A stretch of DNA of 38,194 nt from Bacteroidales bacterium (GCA_011620605.1 WOYW01000012.1:1-38194); one strand, 5' to 3'; numbered from the stretch's first letter, positions 1 to 7,495 are shown. Program-made: numbers and translations. Notes: a model not told the origin generated them from the letters alone.

Positions 1-213
1 TGACCATAAATTGTGTTTCCATTTGGTTTAATCCTTAAATTTAACAATGCTTTTTACTTTTGCATTATCGTTTACACAATTTATTGGATAGTGCCATAAA
101 AAATCAGGTTGGTGCCGCGAAGCAGCATTTTATATGCGCTAAAAGTTTTGGTGCACCGCTTTGAAAGACCACCTATCAAGGACGCGGCCATCACTTTCAG
201 ATAACTGAACTAC

Positions 214-290
214 TTCCAGGTTGCAGCGTCACATCCAAGTCGCTGCCACCACATTCAAGTCGCGACGGCACTTCCAAGTCGCAGCAGCAC
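214..290. repeat. Four tandem 19-20 bp repeats
   Basis: Four degenerate units lie head to tail at 214-232, 233-252, 253-271 and 272-290, with consensus close to TTCCAAGTCGCAGCGGCAC. The last unit's final CAC is also the first base-paired segment of the following hairpin. Function unknown; not coding as far as I can see. Confidence 0.7.
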
Positions 291-335
291 AAAGGAGAAC
301 CTCGGATTACAATAAAAAGCCCTCCTTTCTTTGTG
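288..335. other. Intergenic hairpin, related to the one at 7305-7374
   Basis: CACAAAGGAG (288-297) can pair with CTCCTTT and GTG in 322-335, with a small bulge. The loop contains CTCGG followed by an A-rich run. The same layout (ACAAAG-GGAG, CTCGG, A-run, CTCCT, TTGTG) occurs at 7305-7374. Neither copy is followed by a T-run on either strand, so a Rho-independent terminator is unlikely. Confidence 0.45.
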
Positions 336-454
336 GAGACAGCGATTCTCCCCCAGCTACTGAAGGTGTGGTGTCTGCTTATTCTTGTTAACTGAGGAGT
401 GGATTAAATATTCAGAATGACTAGTTGTTACAAGAAAATCACAAGGCTTTTTCT

Positions 455-462
455 TAACTTTG
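455..462 (+). promoter_or_regulatory. Candidate -7 box TAACTTTG
   Basis: The octamer matches the Bacteroidota consensus TAnnTTTG and ends only four bases before the ATG at 467. If used, transcription would start at or next to the start codon, giving a leaderless or nearly leaderless message. No clear -33 TTTG is present at 19-21 bp, so this is tentative. Confidence 0.3.
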
Positions 463-466
463 CACT

Positions 467-2500
467 ATGCGAAAAGTCTCTTCACTGGTTTTCGGGCTGG
501 GTGTTTTTCTTTTTTTCTGGCTGTTGGTTCCGTACCACTTGCGGTTTTACGAACAGTTCCAGTTTTTCAGGTTTGGGACGGATTATTTCTTGGACTCGGT
601 GCTGCATCCGGAGGGCTTTTCCTTTTACCTGGGCGGTTTTATCACTCAGTTCTTCCTTTACCCGTGGGCCGGAGCCCTCATCGTAGCTTTGTTGCTGGTG
701 CTTATGCAACGGCTGGTGGCCCGGATTTCATACGGGGTTCCTGGCCGAGTCCCTGGCAGTGCACATAACAGTGCACCCGACACCGTTCCTGGCAGTGCAC
801 ATAGCAGTGCACCAGGCAGCACACCCGGCAATACTTTTTTGTATCCACTGACCTTTCTGCCATCTGCCTTTGTATGGCTGTTGTTGTGCAACGAGAATTA
901 CATGATCTCGGCGGTGGTGGCCCTTTTGCTGGCCTTAGGCGCAGTAAACCTGTACCAGCGCGCCGGAAGCGGGAAATCAAGAATTGCTGTATTTTATATC
1001 CTGCAACCGGTATTGTTTTTCCTGGCTGGTGGGACCGTGCTCATTTTTACGGCCTGTTTCCTGTACCTGGAGGCATTCTGCCGAGGGTGCACTGATGCAG
1101 GGAGCACTGATGCAGAGAGCACCAACACAGGGAGCACCGACGCAGGGAGCACTGATGCAGAGAGCACCGACTTCGGAACCAACAGCGCAGGGGACATCGG
1201 CTCCAGACCCACCGGCTCCGGGAACACCAGCCGCTGGAAAGCGTATACCCTTCGGGTACTTCCGGCAGTGGCACTGGTTTTCTTGTACCCGTTGGTCGCC
1301 CGGCTTTTCTGCCAGTACCCTTACGAAAAATTGCTGGGAGGGATCCACTTTTACAGATATTACTACTTTTCATATCCCATTCAGTACGCAGCCTGGGCAC
1401 TGGCAGCAGCCGTTCCCTTGTTGTGCAGGCTGATCCCCGCTCTGAAACCAGGCCGCCTGAATCGGCTGATCCCCGCTGCGAAACCAGGCCGCGGAAGCCG
1501 GATCGTTTCCGCGATGTTGTGGGTGTTGATCACCGCCGGGACCGTGTTTGGCTTGTTCCGTTTTGCCGCGTTGGACAAGGAAAGGCTCTTTGGGTACGAC
1601 ATCCTTGTGTATGAACAACAGTGGGATGAGGTGTTGCAGCAGGCACAAAAAAATCCTCCGGGCTCTTCCATTGAAATGGTGGCCGTGAACCTGGCCTTGT
1701 GGAAGATCGGCCGTCTGGAAACCGAAATGTTCCACTACCCGCAACAGGGCCCCGAAGGGCTTATGCTGCCTTTCCGCAGGGATTTTGTGACTCCTTTGAT
1801 GATGTCCGAGGTGTACCTGCATCTGGGCATGGTCAACTCTGCCCAGCGAAACGCCTACGATGCCATGGAGGCGATCCCCGATTTCCAGAAAAGTGCCCGG
1901 TGTTACAAACGCCTTGCCCAGACCAATATCATTAACGGACATTACCGGGTGGCCCGCAGTTACCTGGAGCAGCTGTCAAAAACCCTCTTTTACCGGAAAT
2001 GGGCGCAAGAGGCCATGCAATGCCTTGGAAATAAGGAACGCCTTGGAAATGAGGAGCGTATAGCAGAACATCCCCTTTATGGCCGTGTACGCAGGATCCG
2101 TTACCGGGACGAAATGCTGTTCAGCCCCCAGGGGCTCAATGCCATGCTGGATGTCTTGTACCGGAACAACCGGGAGAACACCATGGCTTACGCCTACATG
2201 CTGGCCTATACCTTGCTGGCAAAGGACCTGGAACGGTTTGCCGATTACATCACCCTGGAATATCCTGCCGGGAGCGACAAGCCTTTACCCGTTCCCTACC
2301 AGGAAGCGCTGGCTTTGTACTGGGTGCAAAACCACAGTTCCCTGGAAGGTATTCCCTGGAACGTTTCGGATGCGGTGCACCGGAAGCTGAATGATTTTAC
2401 CGCTGCCTATCAGCAATTTGCCGGGGGCCGGCCGGAACGGGCATTGAAAAAGGATTTTGGAAAAACGTATTGGTATTATGTCTTCTTTACTAAAATATAG
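467..2500 (+). CDS. DUF6057-like polytopic membrane protein with TPR-like tail
   Basis: A 677-residue protein. The N-terminal half is strongly hydrophobic, beginning with a membrane segment at about residues 6-22 and followed by several more. The last third (from about residue 385) is soluble and helical with repeated Ala/Leu/Tyr-rich helices, as in TPR proteins. The overall look matches the uncharacterised DUF6057 family of Bacteroidota; this is from memory of family appearance. Three hydrophilic loops have been expanded by in-frame DNA repeats (752-813, 1085-1174, 1428-1499), so they are probably surface linkers of this lineage only. The ATG at 467 is used because the hydrophobic N-terminus begins there. 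The 3' end overlaps the next gene by 23 bp in another frame, implying co-expression. No enzymatic motif is visible and function is unknown. Confidence 0.75.
   Translation: MRKVSSLVFGLGVFLFFWLLVPYHLRFYEQFQFFRFGTDYFLDSVLHPEGFSFYLGGFITQFFLYPWAGALIVALLLVLMQRLVARISYGVPGRVPGSAHNSAPDTVPGSAHSSAPGSTPGNTFLYPLTFLPSAFVWLLLCNENYMISAVVALLLALGAVNLYQRAGSGKSRIAVFYILQPVLFFLAGGTVLIFTACFLYLEAFCRGCTDAGSTDAESTNTGSTDAGSTDAESTDFGTNSAGDIGSRPTGSGNTSRWKAYTLRVLPAVALVFLYPLVARLFCQYPYEKLLGGIHFYRYYYFSYPIQYAAWALAAAVPLLCRLIPALKPGRLNRLIPAAKPGRGSRIVSAMLWVLITAGTVFGLFRFAALDKERLFGYDILVYEQQWDEVLQQAQKNPPGSSIEMVAVNLALWKIGRLETEMFHYPQQGPEGLMLPFRRDFVTPLMMSEVYLHLGMVNSAQRNAYDAMEAIPDFQKSARCYKRLAQTNIINGHYRVARSYLEQLSKTLFYRKWAQEAMQCLGNKERLGNEERIAEHPLYGRVRRIRYRDEMLFSPQGLNAMLDVLYRNNRENTMAYAYMLAYTLLAKDLERFADYITLEYPAGSDKPLPVPYQEALALYWVQNHSSLEGIPWNVSDAVHRKLNDFTAAYQQFAGGRPERALKKDFGKTYWYYVFFTKI
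752..813 (+). repeat. 26-bp in-frame direct repeat inside the DUF6057-like gene
   Basis: The 26-base unit starting CCTGGCAGTGCACATA occurs at 752-777 and again at 788-813 with one difference, 36 bp apart (12 codons), so the frame is kept. It encodes Gly/Ser/Ala/Pro-rich linker sequence between membrane segments. Confidence 0.8.
1085..1174 (+). repeat. Six in-frame 15-bp repeats inside the DUF6057-like gene
   Basis: Units start at 1085, 1100, 1115, 1130, 1145 and 1160, consensus GGGAGCACTGATGCA, encoding five-residue units such as GSTDA and ESTDF. The array adds about 30 hydrophilic residues to a loop. The 15-bp period keeps the frame, so copy number can vary without breaking the gene. Confidence 0.9.
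1428..1499 (+). repeat. 36-bp in-frame direct duplication inside the DUF6057-like gene
   Basis: Two consecutive 36-bp copies (1428-1463 and 1464-1499), both starting GGCTGATCCCCGCT and sharing GAAACCAGGCCGC, encode RLIPALKPGR and RLIPAAKPGR. A recent-looking in-frame duplication next to a membrane segment. Confidence 0.85.
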
Positions 2501-3980
2501 CCTGGCTTTCGTGGCCCTCACAGCGATATTTTCCTGCAGCAATTACTCCGGAGAAGAAATCGTTGAGGATTCTTTGCCGGTTATATGGCCTGATTACCGG
2601 GAAGTGACCGTCCCGGTGAACATGGCTCCGTTGAACTTCACCATGGAACAGCCTGTGTTCCTTAGCCGGGGGGAGAATACATTCAGCCGCCTGGAAGCCA
2701 CCGTGGAAGGGGCAGACGGAACCACAATGATAGGTTCCGGGAAACGGGTGATCCGTTTTTCACCACGCCGGTGGAGGCGGCTGCTGGAAAAGAATGCCGG
2801 AGACAGCCTCCGGGTGATGGTACGCAGCTTGGAAGGGAAGCAATGGCACAGATACCGTCCATTTGTAATTTACGTGAGCGACCGGCCCATAGATCACGGA
2901 CTGGTTTACCGCCATATTGCACCGGGGTATGAAGTCTACAGCAAAGTGGGCATCTACCAGCGGGAACTGTCCTCGTTCCGCACAAAGGCAATTTATGAAA
3001 ACACCCTCATTCCGCAGACCTGCGTGAATTGCCATTCGTTCAAACAAGGGGATCCCGATTATTTCAGCCTGCATGTGCGGGGGGAAAAAGGCGCCACGGT
3101 GCTGCAAAAGGAGGGAGTGTTCCGTTACCTGGACAGCCGCACCGATTCCACCGCCTCGGCCTTTTCCTATCCTTCCTGGCATCCCGAGGGGCGTTTCATT
3201 GCCTATTCGCTCAACAAAACCTACCAGTCTTTCCACGTGACCTCCGAGGACAGGGTGGAAGTCTATGACCTGGTGTCGGACATCGTGATCTACGATACGC
3301 AGGAGAATTGCATTCTGGCCGGGGATCACCTGACCACCGGTGCTTTTGAGACGTTCCCCAAATTCTCGGCCGACGGACGTTCCCTGTATTTCTGCCTGGC
3401 CCGGGAACAGGACCTGCCCTCTGAGTACAGGGACCTGCGGTACGATCTGTGCCGTGTGGATTTTGATCCGTTAACCGGAGAGACCGGGCAAGAGATCCAT
3501 ACCGTCATTGATGCCGTTTCCATAGGGAAAAGCATTTCCCAGCCCGTTCCCTCACCCGACGGCAGGTACATCCTTTTTTCCCTGCTGGATTTTGGCACCT
3601 TCCCGGTCAATCACCGGGCCTCGGAACTGGCCCTGCTGGATCTGGAAGACGGAACGTGGCGGTTGCTTGACGCCTGGAACAGTCCCGATGTGGAAAGTTA
3701 CCACAGCTGGAGCAGCCATTCCGATTGGGTGGTTTTTGCGAGCCGCCGCCGCGACGGATTGCTGGTGCTGCCGTATATCGGGCACATAGACCGGGAAGGC
3801 CGGGTGGGAAAACCGTTCCTCTTGCCCCAGAAGGACCCGGTGCATTTTTACGGGACGCTGACCCGTTCTTTCAATTGTCCCGAGTTGATCACCGCTCCGG
3901 TGAAACTGAAACTGCGGGAACTGGAACGCCGTGCCAATCGCATGGACAGGGAAGCGGTGCAATTCCGGCGTATTGATTAA
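2478..3980 (+). CDS. Lipoprotein with TolB/PD40-type beta-propeller and CxxCH haem motif
   Basis: A 500-residue protein. The ATG at 2478 is preferred because it gives a compact lipoprotein signal (hydrophobic run ending AIFSC, Cys20); an upstream TTG at 2457 would only add charged residues. After an N-terminal beta-rich region comes TCVNCHSF (Cys182, Cys185, His186), a textbook c-type haem attachment site. Then follow propeller-like repeats resembling TolB/PD40 blades, such as SYPSWHPEGRFIAYSLN, FPKFSADGRSLYFCL, QPVPSPDGRYILFS and HSWSSHSDWVVFASRR. It is therefore expected outside the inner membrane, anchored by lipid. It overlaps the upstream membrane-protein gene by 23 bp, so the two are probably one unit. 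A haem-linked propeller suggests a redox or sensing role, but this is inference; no substrate can be read from the sequence. Confidence 0.8.
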   Translation: MSSLLKYSLAFVALTAIFSCSNYSGEEIVEDSLPVIWPDYREVTVPVNMAPLNFTMEQPVFLSRGENTFSRLEATVEGADGTTMIGSGKRVIRFSPRRWRRLLEKNAGDSLRVMVRSLEGKQWHRYRPFVIYVSDRPIDHGLVYRHIAPGYEVYSKVGIYQRELSSFRTKAIYENTLIPQTCVNCHSFKQGDPDYFSLHVRGEKGATVLQKEGVFRYLDSRTDSTASAFSYPSWHPEGRFIAYSLNKTYQSFHVTSEDRVEVYDLVSDIVIYDTQENCILAGDHLTTGAFETFPKFSADGRSLYFCLAREQDLPSEYRDLRYDLCRVDFDPLTGETGQEIHTVIDAVSIGKSISQPVPSPDGRYILFSLLDFGTFPVNHRASELALLDLEDGTWRLLDAWNSPDVESYHSWSSHSDWVVFASRRRDGLLVLPYIGHIDREGRVGKPFLLPQKDPVHFYGTLTRSFNCPELITAPVKLKLRELERRANRMDREAVQFRRID

Positions 3981-4005
3981 TTGGGTTTTTTTGGTATTTT
4001 TGTCC

Positions 4006-4013
4006 TACATTTG
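4006..4013 (+). promoter_or_regulatory. Candidate -7 box TACATTTG for tRNA-Val
   Basis: Matches TAnnTTTG and lies 16 bp before the first base of the tRNA. A TTGG at 3981-3984 sits about 21 bp upstream as a possible -33 element. Confidence 0.5.
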
Positions 4014-4029
4014 CGTGCATTGACACATT

Positions 4030-4104
4030 GAGTTGTTAGCTCAGCTGGTTCAGAGCATTACCTTGACAGGGTAGGGGTCACTGGTTCGAATCCAGTACAA
4101 CTCA
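4030..4104 (+). tRNA. tRNA-Val (anticodon GAC)
   Basis: A complete 75-nt cloverleaf can be drawn. The acceptor stem GAGTTGT (4030-4036) pairs with ACAACTC (4097-4103), followed by discriminator A104. The D arm is GCTC/GAGC (4039-4056). The anticodon stem TTACC/GGTAG (4058-4062, 4070-4074) has one G-U pair and encloses loop TTGACAG, with anticodon GAC at 4065-4067, reading GUC/GUU valine codons. The T arm is ACTGG-TTCGAAT-CCAGT (4080-4096). CCA is not encoded. Confidence 0.95.
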
Positions 4105-4115
4105 CTTACTATTCT

Positions 4116-5084
4116 ATGATCCGTTTTGCTACCATTGGTTCCAATGTGATCGTGGATTCCTTTTTAAAGGGAGCCGCTCACGATCCCCGTTTTGTTTTAC
4201 AGGCAGTCTATTCCCGAACGCAGGAGCGTGCCACCGAGTTTGCCGCCAGACACGGGGCACAGCAGACTTTTACCTCCCTGGAAGCGCTGGCTGCATGTCC
4301 GCAAGTGGATGCCGTTTACATAGCCTCTCCCAATAGTTATCACGCGTCCCAGGCCATTTTGATGATGGAATCCGGGAAACACGTGCTTTGTGAAAAACCC
4401 CTGGCTCCTTCATTTGCCGAGGGGGAAGCCATGACCCGGGCGGCCCGTCGCCACGGGGTGGTGCTGATGGAAGCCATGAAGACTACACTGATGCCCAATT
4501 TTTTCCGGGTAAAGGAAGCCCTGCCGCACATTGGCAAAGCAAGAAGGTTTTTTGCGCAGTTCTGCCAGTATTCCTCGCGTTACGACAATTTCAAAAAAGG
4601 AGTGGTAAGCAATGCCTTTCGTGCCGGGATGGGCACCGGGGCGCTGCGGGACCTGGGCGTTTACGGGCTGGCACCGCTGGTTCATCTCTTTGGCATGCCG
4701 CAGCAGCTGCAAGCCTCGGCAACACTCCTGTCCACCGGGGTGGACGGACAGGGTTCTATACTTATGACGTATCCGGACATGGAAGCTGTGGTGATGTTTT
4801 CCAAGATCATGGATTCGTTTCTGCCTTCCGAGATCCAGGGGGAAAACGGAAGGATCGTCATAGCCAAGCTTTCTACCGTTAAAAACCCTGTGCTGGAAAT
4901 GCGGGACGGAACTACTACGGACCTTTCGGTTCCCACCCTGGAGGACGATATGTATTACGAACTGAAGGAATTCATTGATGTCATTGCATCCGGGACCGGG
5001 GAATCCGGCATCAACACGCACCAAAGAAGCCTGGACGTATTGCGACTGGTGGACAGGGCAGGAGAAATCATTCAATCTAAATAA
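4116..5084 (+). CDS. Gfo/Idh/MocA family NAD(P)-dependent oxidoreductase
   Basis: A 322-residue cytoplasmic dehydrogenase-like protein. The N-terminal Rossmann half shows the family's sequence flow: IGSNVIVDSF as a divergent dinucleotide loop, VDAVYIASPNSYHASQAI, and the hallmark GKHVLCEKPL, whose Lys of EKP normally serves in catalysis. The C-terminal half has GTGALRDLGVYGLAPLVHLFG, typical of the substrate domain. Family members oxidise or reduce sugars and polyols; the substrate is not deducible. It ends 7 bp before the GH2 gene, so a joint role in sugar breakdown is likely. The ATG lies 11 bp after the tRNA, leaving little room for a promoter of its own; it may be read through from the tRNA. 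Confidence 0.88.
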   Translation: MIRFATIGSNVIVDSFLKGAAHDPRFVLQAVYSRTQERATEFAARHGAQQTFTSLEALAACPQVDAVYIASPNSYHASQAILMMESGKHVLCEKPLAPSFAEGEAMTRAARRHGVVLMEAMKTTLMPNFFRVKEALPHIGKARRFFAQFCQYSSRYDNFKKGVVSNAFRAGMGTGALRDLGVYGLAPLVHLFGMPQQLQASATLLSTGVDGQGSILMTYPDMEAVVMFSKIMDSFLPSEIQGENGRIVIAKLSTVKNPVLEMRDGTTTDLSVPTLEDDMYYELKEFIDVIASGTGESGINTHQRSLDVLRLVDRAGEIIQSK

Positions 5085-5091
5085 ATACATC

Positions 5092-6873
5092 ATGAAAAGA
5101 ATTACGCTGCTGTTACTGGGCGTATTGTTTTTCTGGCAGGGATTTTCCAATCCTGTGCTGCAAAACGTGTATGCCCGCCCGGCGGTGACCCTTAACGGGA
5201 CATGGAACTATATTGTGGACCCTTTTGATACAGGATATTTTGATTACCGCCGCCAGCCAATGAAGAACGGTTTCTTTGAGAACCGCAAAGCCCTGGATCC
5301 CGGGGATCTGGTAGAATACAATTTTGACCGGGACGCCACCATGACCATTCCCGGGGACTGGAATACGCAGGATGACCGTTTGTTTTTCTACGAAGGGACC
5401 ATCTGGTTTAAAAAGGATTTTTCGTATGCATCCAAACCCGGGAAACGTGTATTCCTCTATTTTGGCGCCGTGAATTATATATGCAACGTCTGGGTGAACG
5501 GAAAGGAGGCGGGATCCCACGAAGGCGGGTTTACCCCGTTCTCTTTTGACATAACAGCATTGCTTGAAGAAGGGGATAATTTTGTGATTGTACGGGTTAA
5601 CAACGAACGTAAACCGGAAAACGTTCCCACGCTGAATTTTGACTGGTGGAATTACGGGGGGATCACCCGGGACGTGATGCTAGTGGAAACACCGGACGTC
5701 TTTATTGACGATTACCTGGTACAATTGCCCAAAGGCATGACAGACGTGGTTGAAGGACATATCCGATTGAACAGTCCCGTGGCTGGTGTTAGCGTAGGGT
5801 TGCAGATACCGGAACTGGATATTGACAGGAAATTCGTTACCGATGAACAGGGAGAAGTGCATTTTCGCATTGGCGCCCGGCCGGATCTCTGGTCTCCCGG
5901 ATCCCCGCGTCTTTACGATGTAACGGTCTCGGGACCGGAAGAAACGCTTTGTGACAGGATCGGGTTCCGGAACATTACCACCGAAGGAAAAAGCATTCTG
6001 CTGAACGGGCAGCCGGTTTTCCTGAAAGGCATCAGCATCCACGAAGAAGCCCCGTTCCGGCAGGGAAGGGTGATCAGCCGGGAAGAAGACGGGATCCTGC
6101 TGGGGTGGGCCAAAGAGCTGGGATGCAACTTTGTGCGGCTGGCGCATTATCCCCACAACGAATACATGATCCGTGTTGCCGAGGAAATGGGATTGATGGT
6201 CTGGTCCGAGATACCGGTATACTGGACCATCCGTTTTGACAACCCGCCCACACTGCAGAACGCCTCGGCCCAGTTGCGGGAAATGATGGAGCGGGACAAG
6301 AACCGCTGTGCCGTGGTGGTGTGGTCCGTGGCCAACGAAACGCCCCACAGTCCCGCACGGGACGCTTTCCTGGAAAACCTGGCCCGGCAGGTGCGCGAAC
6401 GCGATGACACAAGGCTGTTGAGCATGGCCATGGAAGTAACGGGGTACAGCGACAACACCAACAAGGTGGAAGATTACATGAGCCGGTTCGTGGATATTAT
6501 CAGTTTCAACCATTACCTGGGCTGGTACGGGGGAACCCCGCAGGACTGCAAGACACGTCAATGGTATATACCTTACGACAAACCGTTCTTTGTGAGTGAA
6601 TTCGGAGCCGGGGCCCTGCAGGGATACCACGGGGATTCCGCTCAGCGGTGGACCGAGGAATACCAGGCGGAACTGTACAAAAACACACTGGAAATGTATG
6701 ACAGGGTGGACGGATTTGCCGGGACAGCGCCCTGGATCCTGATGGATTTCCGGTCACCGCGCAGGCCGTTGGCCTACATCCAGGATTTTTTCAACCGGAA
6801 AGGCCTGGTATCGGAAAAAGGAATCAAGAAAGCCGCTTTTTATGTGTTGAAAGATTTTTACAAGACAAAGTAA
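5092..6873 (+). CDS. Exported GH2 glycoside hydrolase, probable beta-glucuronidase
   Basis: A 593-residue protein starting at the ATG at 5092, which gives a clear signal peptide (MKRITLLLLGVLFFWQ). A longer frame upstream only overlaps the previous gene. The GH2 order is complete: sugar-binding-like jelly roll (residues about 20-190), Ig-like domain, then a TIM barrel. The acid/base is Glu416 in VANETPH and the nucleophile Glu503 in VSEFGAG. These numbers closely match the catalytic pair of E. coli GusA as I recall it (413/504). An NRKG at 568-571 matches the N-x-K motif that GH2 glucuronidases use to hold the uronate carboxylate, so beta-glucuronidase is favoured over beta-galactosidase. It would act in the periplasm on glucuronide conjugates or plant/host glycans, with the upstream oxidoreductase handling the product. 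Confidence 0.85.
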   Translation: MKRITLLLLGVLFFWQGFSNPVLQNVYARPAVTLNGTWNYIVDPFDTGYFDYRRQPMKNGFFENRKALDPGDLVEYNFDRDATMTIPGDWNTQDDRLFFYEGTIWFKKDFSYASKPGKRVFLYFGAVNYICNVWVNGKEAGSHEGGFTPFSFDITALLEEGDNFVIVRVNNERKPENVPTLNFDWWNYGGITRDVMLVETPDVFIDDYLVQLPKGMTDVVEGHIRLNSPVAGVSVGLQIPELDIDRKFVTDEQGEVHFRIGARPDLWSPGSPRLYDVTVSGPEETLCDRIGFRNITTEGKSILLNGQPVFLKGISIHEEAPFRQGRVISREEDGILLGWAKELGCNFVRLAHYPHNEYMIRVAEEMGLMVWSEIPVYWTIRFDNPPTLQNASAQLREMMERDKNRCAVVVWSVANETPHSPARDAFLENLARQVRERDDTRLLSMAMEVTGYSDNTNKVEDYMSRFVDIISFNHYLGWYGGTPQDCKTRQWYIPYDKPFFVSEFGAGALQGYHGDSAQRWTEEYQAELYKNTLEMYDRVDGFAGTAPWILMDFRSPRRPLAYIQDFFNRKGLVSEKGIKKAAFYVLKDFYKTK

Positions 6874-7325
6874 GACCTGTACACTGTTAGCCCGGTACAC
6901 TGTTTTCAAAATCAGACAGGGGCGTCTTGACCGGGGGGTGGTAAGTAGCCAAAACAGGGCTAATTCCTATAATGCGATCGATAACAGCAAGATACAAGCT
7001 TATTTGAAATTTCTGGTACTTACCACCTTCCCCCCAAATCAACGGAAAGCAGCGTAAACGGGGGAAGGTGGTAAGTAGGGTAAAACGGGTAAAAACTTCT
7101 AAAGCGCAGATTGTTAACGTGTTGTGAATTTGTGTAATATGGTTGTTACTTACTACCTCCCCCAAAAATCACCGGAAAACTGCAAAAACCGGGGAGGGTG
7201 GTAAGTAGCCAAAACAAGGCAAGTTTCTATAATACGCTTGATAACAGAAAGATATAAGCTTATTTGAAATTTCTGGTACTTACCACCTCCCGAAAAGTGT
7301 AAGGTCACTGCTTTACAAGACAAAG
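6857..7325. repeat. 14-bp direct repeat flanking the tandem array
   Basis: TTTACAAGACAAAG occurs at 6857-6870 (the last codons of the GH2 gene) and again exactly at 7312-7325. The two copies bracket the whole 130-bp tandem array. This may mark an insertion or a local duplication; no recombinase is nearby. Confidence 0.55.
6898..7290. repeat. 130-bp-period tandem array of palindromic units
   Basis: Three 91-bp units (6937-7027, 7067-7157, 7197-7287) start with GGTGGTAAGTAG and end with ACTTACCACC or ACTTACTACC. They are separated by two 39-bp linkers (7028-7066, 7158-7196), giving an exact 130-bp period; a partial linker precedes the first unit. Outer units differ at about 9 of 91 positions; the middle unit is more diverged. 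The ends of neighbouring units are inverted repeats: 7017-7034 pairs perfectly over 18 bp with 7060-7077, and 7147-7163 pairs imperfectly with 7191-7207. The period is not a multiple of 3, so the array is not a protein repeat. No cas-like genes or short spacers are present. Function unknown. Confidence 0.85.
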
Positions 7326-7374
7326 GGAGTCTCGGCAATCCAAAAAAAGCTCCTCTTGTCTTGTGAAGCAGTGA
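7305..7374. other. Long imperfect hairpin
   Basis: Positions 7305-7329 (TCACTGCTTTACAAGAC and onward) pair with 7350-7374 over about 25 bp with a few mismatches or G-U pairs. The loop holds CTCGGCAATCC and an A7 run. No T-run follows on either strand. It resembles the hairpin at 288-335 in loop and stem order. Confidence 0.6.
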
Positions 7375-7434
7375 ACTATGAAAGCAAACAGTTAGAGCCC
7401 GGGCTTGACCTTTTCGTCTGAAGAGCGGAATACT

Positions 7435-7482
7435 AAAGTGCTGGCTAGAGCACCGGTTAAAGTACCGGCTCAAGTGCCTATT
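7435..7482. repeat. Four tandem 12-bp repeats
   Basis: Units at 7435, 7447, 7459 and 7471, consensus AAAGTACCGGCT. They lie just behind the DUF2007 gene. The stretch is non-coding, but its 12-bp period and GCACC core recall the in-frame repeats of the first gene. Confidence 0.7.
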
Positions 7483-7495
7483 ATGGCGGAAGATC

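Larger units (their letters stand above)
1..466. other. Gene-free 5' region
   Basis: No convincing reading frame is present on either strand. The stretch contains a 19-20 bp tandem repeat (214-290) running into a hairpin (288-335), and a TAACTTTG match to the Bacteroidota -7 box at 455-462 just before the first gene. Another TACTTTTG match at 55-62 has no good -33 partner at the usual spacing and no gene close behind it, so I give it little weight. Confidence 0.6.

Noticed and set aside
1370-1942. 190-residue minus-strand frame opposite the first gene
   Set aside because: It lies fully antisense to a convincing membrane-protein gene, is rich in His/Gln/Pro without domains, and is typical of shadows in G+C-rich coding DNA.
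4410-5150. 246-residue minus-strand frame opposite the Gfo/Idh/MocA gene
   Set aside because: Antisense shadow without family features; the plus-strand gene has clear motifs such as GKHVLCEKPL.
5680-6630. 316-residue minus-strand frame opposite the GH2 gene
   Set aside because: Antisense to the catalytic barrel, with no recognisable domain; an effect of third-position G+C bias.
6898-7290. CRISPR array
   Set aside because: The units are 91 and 39 bp with only three copies, both parts are repeated, and no cas gene is nearby.
7305-7374. Rho-independent terminator for the GH2 gene
   Set aside because: No T-run follows on either strand, and the hairpin lies over 430 bp behind the stop codon.
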